This document shows, piece by piece, positions 55,041-64,000 of a stretch of DNA of 64,000 nt (its first letter is position 1; each line of letters begins with the position of its first letter). The stretch comes from Patiria miniata. Its lineage: Eukaryota; Echinodermata; Asteroidea; Valvatida; Asterinidae. The notes under the pieces are model-generated. The model saw only the letters and a program-made list of their open reading frames with translations, was not told the DNA's origin and made no database searches. Location of the stretch: NCBI RefSeq assembly GCF_015706575.1, contig NW_024037064.1, positions 1,487,427-1,551,426 of the forward strand, read 5' to 3'. The position numbers and the translations under genes were made by a program.

Positions 55041-56460
55041 GCGTATTTTATGCAATATATCATGCATTGCGCAGTGTTGAAAATGTTCCAAACATGTGCG
55101 CTTATTGCTTGAAATGTTTTTCGAATTTTGATGCAGCCGATACGCATTATGCAATTGGATGCTCAGTATGTTGATGCATGCGGCTGGTCTGTAGGAAATG
55201 ATGTCATTTTACAAGACCTATTGGGGAATGTACAAATGGGTGACAACCTTCTCACATGCTGCCAATTTCCAAACGTTTGTCAAGTGACACATTTCTGGAA
55301 ATTTCTGTGAAACCGCCCTTCCCCCATGCATTCTAATTTGTAATTGGTTGCAATTGGGGGATCCACGAATGAGTGACAACCTTGCATGATGTCAATTTCC
55401 AAACGTGTCAAGAGGCACATTTGTGGACATTTCTGTTTATCTGCCCCCCCCCCCCATGTGTTCTAATCCCCCCCCCCAAAAAAAAATATGTCAAGCGACA
55501 CATTTTTGGAAATTTCTGTAAATCCCCCCATGTGCTCTAATTTGTACTTGGTTTGCATTCGGGGGATTTACAAATGAGTGACAACCTTGTCGCATGCTAT
55601 CAGTTTCCAAACATGTGTCAAGTGACACATTTTTGGAAATTTCTGTGAATCCTCCTACTCCTCTATGTGTTCTAATTTGTACTTAATTCACAAATGGTTG
55701 ACAACCTTCTGGCATGCTGTCAATTTGCAGAAAACAAAATAAGATCCTTTCCAAAGATGTGTCAAGTGACACCTTTTTGGAAATTTCTGTGAATCTGCCA
55801 CCTCCCGAATGCGTTCCAATTTGTACTTAGTTTGCAATTGGGGAATCCTCGAATGGTTGACAACTTTCTGCCATGCTCTCAATTTGAAGAAAACAAAAGA
55901 AGATCATTTCCAAAGATTTGTCATGTGACACAGTTTTGGAAATTTTTGTTACAATTTGGGAAGCCACAAATGAATGACAACCTTCTCACATACCTTCTTG
56001 CGTGTCAAGTGACACATTTTAGAAAATGTCTGTGAATTGGCTCCTTCCCCATGCTTCTAATTTGTACTTGGTTTGCAATTTGGGAATCCATGAATGGGTC
56101 CAAACCTTGCATGCTGTTAATTTCCATAGATGTTCATAGGAGTTATTAAGGAAAATTCTGTGAATCTGGCCCCCTTCCCCATTGTGTCAATGGAAATTTC
56201 TGTAAATATCCCCCATATGTTCTAATTTTTGTATTTAGTTTGTTATCCACGAATGGTTGACAACTTTCTGACATGATGTAAATTTGAAGAAAAGAAAAGA
56301 TCATTTCCAAAGATGTGTCATGTGACACATTTTTGGAAATTTCTGTAAATCCCCCCTCCCCATGCACTCTAATTGCACTTGGTTTGCAACTTGGGAATGC
56401 ACAAATGGGTGACAACCTTTTCGCATTCCATCAATTTCCAAACATGTGTCAAGTGATACA
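55041..56460. repeat. About 130-bp satellite, copy C
   Basis: Collinear with 42295-43260 (same order of C-tract lengths and deletions), then continuing for about 300 bp. It has ten or more degenerate units with TGTGTCAAGTGACACA. Confidence 0.82.
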
Positions 56461-57115
56461 GTGATATGTGTAAATACAGTTAGAGATCAGCAGTAGAGTT
56501 CGCAGCTAGCAGTAGACCAACACCCATCAAAGAACCGTACCCAGAAGGAACAAAATCTGCCCTATTTATACCCTATTGGCCCAGCGCGAAAATCAAAAGT
56601 ACGCGCTAGTAAATAGGCCACGCCCATTTTGTAAAAATCACAGTATACTGAATTCACATAGCTATAGTTTCCCCTCAATTTCTCCAAAATTATACAGCAA
56701 AATATCACACAAAAAGGCTTAAATTAATCTTCAAGACATTCCTTACAGTAAATCTGTTGTAAACATGTGAATAAATTACACAGAATCCCCCAAATGCTCA
56801 CTTTTACAAGTAGTGAATGAATGTAAACAAACCTTAAAGGGAAAATACAACATTTGCAAACATCAAAAAATAAAACTACCAAATCATTTTGAAATACCTT
56901 GCTGGACTGTTAGTGAATGACAGTGTAAAGTATCCTGTAAAATCATGGCACCTGGTATACTGTCATTTTCAAGAAAAGTGGTATTCTTGTATCAATTTCC
57001 AACGCTGGTCGGCCGACCAGCGTTGGAAACAACTGGTTTTTTTCCAAATACTGGCCCCAATTGACCATCGCACTTGTTTGCAACCGATTACAAACCCTTG
57101 AACGGGTACGAGCCA
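56461..57115. other. No gene recognised; contains a 34-bp palindrome
   Basis: AT-rich unassigned sequence. The only notable structure is the perfect palindrome at 56996-57029, listed separately. Confidence 0.4.
56996..57029. repeat. Perfect 34-bp palindrome
   Basis: TTTCCAACGCTGGTCGG is followed immediately by its exact reverse complement, with no spacer (centre CGGCCG). Symmetry stops at both edges. It could extrude as a cruciform or bind a dimeric protein. Confidence 0.97.
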
Positions 57116-57360
57116 GCTAGACTGGTTCCCTGACCTTACAATTCCCCAATGTATGTAAACTGCTCTGTTTCTTCTTATATGGAGTCAGGGAACCAGACTA
57201 CAGGAAAATGATTGTTTATCTTGGTTTTTATAGCATTTTTGAACCCAAAACCTCAAAAGGTCAGTGTAACTATATTTGCTATATATTTCCAAACCCCCCA
57301 ATTCCATTCATTTCTGAAAATTACAGCAAAAGCAAATGATGTATATTCCCTTTAAGTTCA
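57116..57360 (-). repeat. MITE-like repeat with GGTTCCCTGAC ends
   Basis: AGACTGGTTCCCTGAC (57118-57133) faces GGAGTCAGGGAACCAGACTA (57181-57200). The segment from 57181 to 57360 is the inverse of 13107-13280 inside the RAG transposon intron (GTAATTTTCAGAAATGAA, AAAAACCAAGA, AGTCTGGTTCCCTGACTCC). So the same family hit both places. Confidence 0.75.
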
Positions 57361-57409
57361 TTGAAGAAAATTCAGTGATGTCACAGATATGAATAATCAT
57401 GAGACAGTC

Positions 57410-57800
57410 ACTGACTTACCCAACCTTGTTCCCATGGGTACGAGATCTTGCTGCGCCATGTTGCTTCCCATCATGCCTTGCGCAATCTCAACCCCTGGAA
57501 TTGTGTAATTTAAATTTATCAAAATATGGCACATTATACGGTAATTAGGCAGAAGTTTATCCGTTTGACGTGCCGACGCCATCTTTAAAATGTTAAAAAT
57601 TGTGATTTTAAAGAATCCATCCTTTCAAACATAAGGTTTGGACATTGCGTTATTTAACAAAGATTTGTATTAAATGTATCAATCTTCGAAATGCATGCGC
57701 AGTACGCTCTGAAAAGCCAGTTAGCATCATTTATGTGTACATCACGGCCAGGGGTTAGTGAAGGAATGCGCATGCGCCCATGGAGTCGAGGCTGTGACTT
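57410..57800 (-). repeat. Inverted copy of the repeat at 29830-30330
   Basis: In reverse complement it shows the same CTCGACTCCATGGGCG, AAGATGGCGTCGGC, ACAATTCCAGGGGTTGAGAT and CATGATGGGAAGCAACATGG words in the same order. Confidence 0.78.
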
Positions 57801-58261
57801 ACCAGACGAAATCTGACAGAAAAGTCATCAAAACTTGCCAAACTTTCAAAGTTGATTCAAATTAGACAACTTCACATCTAAAGAAGCTACATAATTATTT
57901 AGTAAAACGTTCTAATAATATAAATTACTTTTTAGAAGTCTCAGTTTGCTAGAAATAATTTTAGAACTTTCAGCCAATCAGAAACATTTTAAGCGCTGCT
58001 CAAATGGCAGCCATGTTGGATTTTACCATCACGCTATTTATAGCACAGCTGACATGTGTGAACAAACACGTGAGTGTACACACAGAATTTCGGCAGGAAA
58101 ATACTCAAAACTACCTAGAAATAATACCTGAAAAGACAACAGGAATTTTCTAGACAAAAATGCCAGATCTCTAGGAGGATATATGTAAGATTTAGAGTAA
58201 TAAAACTTACGTAAAAAGTGGGATTTGGGGGCATTTTCGTCACAGTATGATCCAGAAACCT
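57800..58261. other. No recognisable feature
   Basis: Unassigned AT-rich sequence with no supported exon. Confidence 0.4.
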
Positions 58262-60640
58262 AGTGTGAACTTGTGCCATGTTACGAAGATGTTCTAAATT
58301 TTGTTACGTCATCAAGTATCAAGTTACAAGCAATTTCAGGGCAAATTCTGACAAAATAGTTTGCGCTGTATCTTTTGAACTACATAGAGTATCGTGTTCG
58401 TTTTTTCGTGAGGTTGTAGACTATGCCGTGAGAAACATTTCTTGTTCCAGACACAAAACCGCTTGACCTTCACTTCCGCTGTTACCGGAAGTGCAATAAA
58501 AACCGAATACAAGTCAAAAGTGGAAGCATTTTACTACACACATATTATGAAAGTGAGGAATACCAGACACAAAAAAAGTGTGATGACGTCATCATCCGAA
58601 AGGGCGCCCCCTAGCGGCACATCAAATAGAGTTTTCTTTCTTTAATTTTTACCCCTCAGCCGAGAGGCTCGAGGGGTATTGTCATCGCCTAGGGCGTCCG
58701 TCCGTCCGGATGTATGTATGTCCGTCCGTCCGTCCGTCCGTCCGGGCAGCTTAGTTTCCGGATGATAACTTGAGTTAGAAATGTTGTTTGGGGTTGTAAC
58801 TTCGGTAGGGGGTTGCCCTTGGGAGTAGGCAAGTTGGGATTGGTTTTGAGGTCAAAAGGTCAAAGGTCAAGGTCACCGTGGTGAGTTAAATGTAAATGGT
58901 TTCCGGATGATAACTTGAGTTAGAAATGAGATTTTGGTGTCTAACTTTGGTAGAGGGTTGCCCTTGGGAGTAGGCAAGTTGGGATTGGTTTTGGGGTCAA
59001 AAGGTCAAAGGTCAAGGTCAGCATGGTGAGATAAAGGTAAATGGTTTCCGGATGATAACGAGTTAGAAATGAGATTTTGGTGTCTAACTTTGATAGGGGG
59101 TTGCCCTTGGGAGTAGGCAAGTTGGGATTGGTTTTGGGGTCAAAAGGTCAAAGGTCAAGGTCACCGTGGTGAGTTAAATGTAAATGGTTTCAGGATGATA
59201 ACTTGAGTTAGAAATGAGATTTTGGTGTCTAACTTTGGTAGAGGGTTGCCCTTGGGAGTAGGCAAGTTGGGATTGGTTTTGGGGTCAAAAGGTCAAAGGT
59301 CAAGGTCACCATTGTGAGTTAAAGGTAAATGGTTTCCGGATGATAACTTGAGTTAGAAATGCGATTTTGGTGTCTAACTTTGGAAGAGGGTTCCCCTTGG
59401 GAGAAGGCAAGTTGGGATTGGTTTTGGGGTCAAAAGGTCAAAGGTCAAGGTCAGCATGGTGAGATAAAGGTAAATGGTTTCCGGATGATAACTTGAGTTA
59501 GAAATGAGATTTTGGTGTCTAACTTTGATAGGGGGTTGCCCTTGGGAGTAGGCAAGTTGGGATTGGTTTTGGGGTCAAAAGGTCAAAGGTCAAGGTCACC
59601 GTGGTGAGTTAAATGTAAATGGTTTCCGGATGATAACTTGAGTTAGAAATGCGATTTTGGTGTCTAACTTTGGTAGAGGGTTGCCCTTGGGAGTAGGCAA
59701 GTTGGGATTGGTTTTGGGGTCAAAAGGTCAAAGGTCAAGGTCACCATTGTGAGTTAAAGGTAAATGGTTTCCGGATGATAACTTGAGTTAGAAATGCGAT
59801 TTTGGTGTCTAACTTTGGAAGAGGGTTCCCCTTGGGAGAAGGCAAGTTGGGATTGGTTTTGGGGTCAAAAGGTCAAAGTTCAAGGTCAGCATGGTGAGTT
59901 AAAGGTAAATGGTTTCCGGATGATAACTTGAGTTAGAAATGAGATTTTGGTGTCTGACTGAGGTAGGGGTTTGCCCTTGGGTACAGGCAAGTTGGGATTG
60001 GTTTTGGGGTCAAAAGGTCAAAGGTCAAGGTCACCGTGGTGAGTTCAATGTAAATGGTTCCGAATGATAACTTGAGTTAGAAATGAAATGTTGGTGTCTA
60101 ACTTCGGTAGGGGGTTTCCATGTTGGGACTGGTTCTGGGGTCAAAGGCCAAAGGTCAAGGTCACCACGTTGAGTTAAAGGTTAATGGTTTCCGGATGATA
60201 ACTTGACTCTGGCTGAGGGGTTTCAACAGCAACGCTGTTATTTTAGAATTTGAAAAGGATCATATTTTAAATTTAATTCTATCATTTGATCCCTGTCATA
60301 TCTTCGTAGTCCAAGTAATGATACCCATTACAATGTTCACATTTGGATAACTCTAATGCTGTGATGTCATCAAACCGGAAGTTAGGTGTTATTAATACAA
60401 ACAATTATATTTCCCATATTTTCATACATTATTTTCACTTCACAATGAAAATGTATCCTCTCCGAACTTTATCAGTATTCACATCAGAAATAACTTTTTT
60501 GCGCACATAGAATGTTTACTGAAATTTATCACACTATTAAAGATACATTTTTTAACATAATCGTTGATTGTACTGGAAGTGAATTAATTTCGTGAACCTT
60601 TGTTCTACATAGACATATATTCCTAACTTAACTGGGCAGT
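58262..60640 (-). repeat. Dispersed repeat with internal 145-bp array, inverted copy
   Basis: 58262-58640 and 60240-60640 are inverted matches to parts of 23440-24060. Between them, beginning at CCCCTCAGCCGAGAGGCTCG (58653) and ending at GGCTGAGGGGTTTCAACAGC (60210-60230), lies a tandem array. The opposed CCCCTCAGCC / GGCTGAGGGG ends suggest the array is itself an inserted element with inverted termini. Confidence 0.7.
58690..60205. repeat. 145-bp tandem repeat, ten units, with AGGTCA direct repeats
   Basis: After a (TCCG)n leader (58690-58745), ten units start at GTTTCCGGATGATAACTTGA (about 58755, 58898, 59043, then every 141-150 bp), plus a partial unit at 60187. Each ends in AAAAGGTCAAAGGTCAAGGT-CA, i.e. 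AGGTCA-A-AGGTCA-AGGTCA. Unit endings follow a three-step order from unit 4 onward (CACCATTG, CAGCATGG, CACCGTGG, then again), indicating a higher-order repeat of about 435 bp. Confidence 0.9.
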
Positions 60641-60644
60641 GTAT

Positions 60645-60960
60645 AACAGTTCAGTTTGTTCTTGGTTTTCAATTGGAGCATCCACAAATGGGTGAAACCG
60701 GCTGAATGAGAATCATGTCCCAAATGCTGATTTGGGGAATGTGTCATGAGAGGGCGCAATTCAAAATATGACTCGGCAACTTTGGCATTTGAGATTCAGA
60801 ATATTGTGGTTATGTTTGTTCAGTTTTCTCGAAATATAGAGCATTCATAGAGCCAAAACTTCATCAGGTTAGTTATTAAGCATCCTTGTTTAGATTTTGA
60901 GCACTAGTTTGCTGGTTGAAATGAAATTTAAAAAAATCACAAATTACACGTTTTAATTGC
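60645..60960. repeat. Duplicate of 27960-28275
   Basis: Same orientation and order, including GTGTCATGAGAGGGCGCAA and AAACTTCATCAGGTTAGTTA. About 300 bp with few substitutions. Confidence 0.8.
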
Positions 60961-61305
60961 CAAACACGCTTTCAAGAACACGCTTCAAGAAACAGCTGTC
61001 ATATTGCAACTCGTTGTAACTTATTTTCAACTGTTGCTGTAGCTTCCACTGTAGAAACATGATGTAAAAAACAGAATTCAATGTATTGCCTTCAAGAGAG
61101 AACTGCACAAAGATAGAAAATGTTTCATTTCCTTATGATTAACTGTTATTCCTGTTTTGTTATTTTTGCTCAAACAGCTGATTGAAATCAACCAGTCTGA
61201 GTTAGTTCTCTTAGTTGGGGAGTTATTTGGGTGGTAACGAAGCAGTGGACCAGGCAATCAATCGAGCACACCATTGAGACATGGATCAACCTCCACTGAT
61301 TGACG
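60961..61305. other. No recognisable feature
   Basis: Unassigned sequence between the duplicated segment and the AACGTT-rich repeat. Confidence 0.35.
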
Positions 61306-62080
61306 GAGTCCCAGCTAACACATCACGTTGCCACAACGTTGTGCAAAGTTGTGAAAATGTTGTCATTTGGTAACGTGTCACGATGACATTCAAGCAACCT
61401 TGACACAACGTTTGACTGTATAATTGTTGGTTGTAAAAATGTTGTATATCGGTAATTTGTACAACGTTGTACGAAAGTCATCATATGACATTGTATTGAC
61501 GTTGTATGGTGGTCGTTTCACAATCGTTGTAATAAAGTAATAAATATGACGTTGTGGTTACGTTGAATGTAGGTGTTTTCATGACGTTGTTTTTAAGTTG
61601 TCAATGTTACGTTGTCAGAACGTTGTAATTTAGAATGTTTACAACGTTGCTGTGAGGTTATAATCATGACGTTGAGTTAACGTTCCATCTACGTTATTTT
61701 ATAACGTTTTTTTCAGTTGTGAAAATTACATTGACACGACGTTGTAGTTTGGTATTTCAAAACGTTGCTGTGATGTAATAATCATGACGTTGTAAGATTG
61801 TATGTGGGTACTTTCACAACGTTGTTGGTATGTTGTCAATCTCACGTTGTCATGACGTTGTAGATAAAAATTTACACCACGTTGCTGTGTTCATGACGTT
61901 ATGATGACGTTGCATAAAAGTCTCATCATAATGTCGTTGTTAAGTTGTAAATATCATGTTGTCGTGACATTGCATTTTGGTATTTTCACAGCGTTGCTGC
62001 TATGTTGTGAACCTCACGTTGCTGTTACGTTTTATAAAGGTGTTTTGACACTGAATTTAAGTTGTAATTATGCTGTGGGT
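61306..62080. repeat. Degenerate ACAACGTTGT repeat
   Basis: More than twenty occurrences of ACGTTGT/ACAACGT words, often as the palindrome ACAACGTTGT, spaced irregularly at about 15-40 bp, with TCATGACGTTG, GTTGTCAATCTCACGTTG and similar variants. A very degenerate tandem repeat of about 75-85 bp may underlie it (blocks from TTTTCACAACGTTG to the next). Confidence 0.75.
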
Positions 62081-62580
62081 TATGATCCATGCTGTTGTGG
62101 TATTGACAAAAACATTGTGATTACGATTTACTGAATGTGAAGTGAACATAATGTTTTAATCAATGATGTTTTATTTGATAATAATTAACATTTGGGTGCC
62201 GCCTTGCATTAATAATGTAACTCATGAAATTTCGAACATCATCATGTTTGTTTTGTCGTTGTAGGAATATAATGTTTCCATGTGTTTTTCTAATGGTCCA
62301 AGATGGATGAGATCGTGGTCAAAGCGCGACTGTTTCCCGCTCATATTCATTGTTGTATACTCAATGTATATATTTATTGCACACACCAACGTAACTTGAA
62401 ATATGATTCCTGTTCTCAAAGAAAATATTACCATGGCGCATGCGCGTCAGCAGAAATTCCACGTCCAGACCGCGTGATAGCTTATTTGAATCGCTCTGCT
62501 CAGTCGAGTCAGCGATCTAGCAGCAGCAGCTCACTAGTATAACGGTCGCCGACTCGCCGTCCAGTTGATGTGAATTAGCC
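62081..62580. other. Possible upstream region of a gene; CAG run
   Basis: An ATG at 62303 opens 79 codons ending in a Ser run (AGCAGCAGCAG at 62518-62530), but composition is not clearly coding. It lies just upstream of the ATG/donor pair at 62581-62624 and may be untranslated leader. Confidence 0.25.
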
Positions 62581-62624
62581 ATGATCACCAAGCAAGTTAT
62601 TTTCACTACAGCATTTCTTAGAAG
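62581..62624 (+). CDS. Possible short first coding exon
   Basis: ATG at 62581 begins MITKQVIFTTAFLR and ends at AGAAG/GTAGGAA, an acceptable donor. The hydrophobic start could be a signal peptide. No downstream exon is identifiable in the remaining 1.4 kb, so this is weak. Confidence 0.2.
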
Positions 62625-62639
62625 GTAGGAATGACATTT

Positions 62640-64000
62640 TCTGTATCTTGGCTTCATTCTTGTGTCGAACACATTGTCTACAAATCTGAAGAAATTGGAT
62701 CAAATTAAAGTAAAACAACTTTTCGAACAAAGTCGCTGTAAAAAAATGAAGATTTTCCTATGCCTATCATCTTGTTTTTTTTTTTATAAATGTTGAAAAA
62801 GTTCTTCAGACTCGATCAGAATAAATGTAGATTAATTAAGAGTGAAAATATGTGCCTCAATTGAGATTGGAGGCTCGTCAATGCGAACAGTTTTGGAGGA
62901 TCATACACTGAAAGAAACGTTCAAGTCATCTGGTTTTCAATTTAATAATAAAATCTTGGTAATATTCCAAGGAAATAATATACATGTGGATCAGATTTAC
63001 TCGAATTCATGTGAGACATGTTAGACCTTTTAAACAACACTTTAGGTTGGAAAGTTATTTGTTCGATAGTTATATTTTTAGATAAAACAGATATTGTTTG
63101 AGCAAATGGCAAAATGTTGGAAGTGTATACATTATATCGAGAAGACTTTTGATTTGTGTACTATAGTATAGGCTTATGTTTGTATTTTTTTCAAATTGAT
63201 GAATTAATCAAACTGTAACAATATTGTATTGAGATACCCATGATACCCGAGCCAACAACCGTGAAATTGTTACCTGGGGTATCTCTTAATTTATAGATCT
63301 GAGTTGATTTTCTCTCAACTAAAACTAGCGCAAATTTGAGCATAAACAGTCCGTTATAAAATTCCCGCTCAAAGACACAGTGTACGGTTGTAATACTAAT
63401 AGCAACGCGCATTAGCATTTCAGTCGCAAGGGTCAGGCCTAAAGTTCACGTACCAGGACTGTACACGTATAAACGGTCATCTGGCTTTCGTTGGCTTGTA
63501 CATAACAAGTGTATACAGTTTCAATCCGGGCTTTCGGGCTGTATAGCTCCCAGGGTTTGGCGTGATTTAAGGGAGTTTGACCAAAGTGTGTGGAGTAGGG
63601 TTCAGGGCCAGGTCAGCACTGTTACAAGATCAATGAAAAATACGCGAACTATAATTTTATAAAAGCCTTTTCTAAAAAGGGTCATTTGTAGCCTACTTTT
63701 TTTCGTGAAAATAAGACATTATGTGGGTTGAAGAGCACGGGGACATCATATTTACACTTTATTCAAACTTGATTAGTTTTATATATTTCTCAACCTTAAA
63801 AAACATCGTTACTTTCTCCAGGTAGGCAGTACATACGTGAGTGCACTGGCTGCAGGATGTGGCAAGTTTAAACTTTTAACTTCAGCAGTCTTCGAGGGAG
63901 GAAGTTTCTAATTATTTTGAAAACCACCCCGTACATCTCTTCAATGTTGTTGCTGTAAGTAATTCAACATACACTGACCTTCTATACATGTATAGACTTC
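62640..64000. other. No recognisable feature
   Basis: AT-rich sequence to the end of the window without supported exons, repeats or RNA genes. Confidence 0.4.

Noticed and set aside
1..64000. tRNA, rRNA or other structured RNA genes
   Set aside because: No A/B-box cloverleaf or rRNA-like segment was recognised by eye; a covariance-model scan would be decisive and was not possible.

Overview
This is a repeat-dense, intron-rich window from an animal nuclear genome. The gene content points to an invertebrate deuterostome (echinoderm, hemichordate or amphioxus are the natural candidates). It has a RAG1-like transposon gene with introns, exons of a kinesin-3 gene, CR1/L2-type LINEs with ATT-rich tails, DIRS-type tyrosine-recombinase elements, hAT elements, and the ACATGTAC-rich background common in marine invertebrates. 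I cannot name the species from sequence alone.

The most important object is a RAG (ProtoRAG-type) transposon at 11646-21657, about 10.0 kb. Its ends are inverted repeats beginning CACAGCGAAAAAT (one letter from the V(D)J heptamer CACAGTG). It is flanked by a perfect 5-bp target-site duplication, TACTG, and sits inside one unit of a 79-bp satellite. On the + strand it carries a RAG1-like (RAG1L) gene in at least three coding exons (13886-14071, 15417-17016, 17714-19508). These cover the N-terminal zinc-binding region, a basic region where the nonamer-binding domain would be, the RNase H-fold catalytic core and a C-terminal CCHC zinc knuckle. The copy is dead: a LINE interrupts exon 3, there are at least four frameshifts, an in-frame TGA, a 57-bp tandem duplication, and Val at the position of the first catalytic Asp. 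No RAG2-like gene can be recognised in the 2.1 kb between RAG1L and the right end.

Layout. 1-2215: minisatellites (74-, 93- and 79-bp units). 2216-10644: a duplicated block (alpha then beta) with a possible small minus-strand gene and DIRS reverse-transcriptase remnants. 10440-22240: a 79-bp satellite array split by a hAT-like element (10645-11345) and by the RAG transposon. 22241-31000: an unidentified exon, a broken repetitive ORF, and dispersed satellites. 31643-35732: two exons of a kinesin-3 gene on + (32039-32157, 35680-35732). The intron between them holds an antisense tyrosine-recombinase element and a 52-bp satellite; a hAT MITE with 8-bp TSD lies just upstream of the first exon. 36549-43261 and 43262-56460: two further copies of the beta/gamma/LINE/satellite assembly. 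The second is preceded by a second alpha block, and its LINE contains a 1.28-kb insertion. 56460-64000: inverted copies of elements seen at 23-30 kb, a 145-bp tandem repeat with nuclear-receptor-like half sites, an AACGTT-rich repeat and otherwise unassigned sequence.

Only the kinesin exons are clearly host coding sequence. Almost everything else is mobile or satellite DNA in nested layers. The RAG element entered an existing satellite array, and a LINE and a foldback MITE later entered the RAG element.
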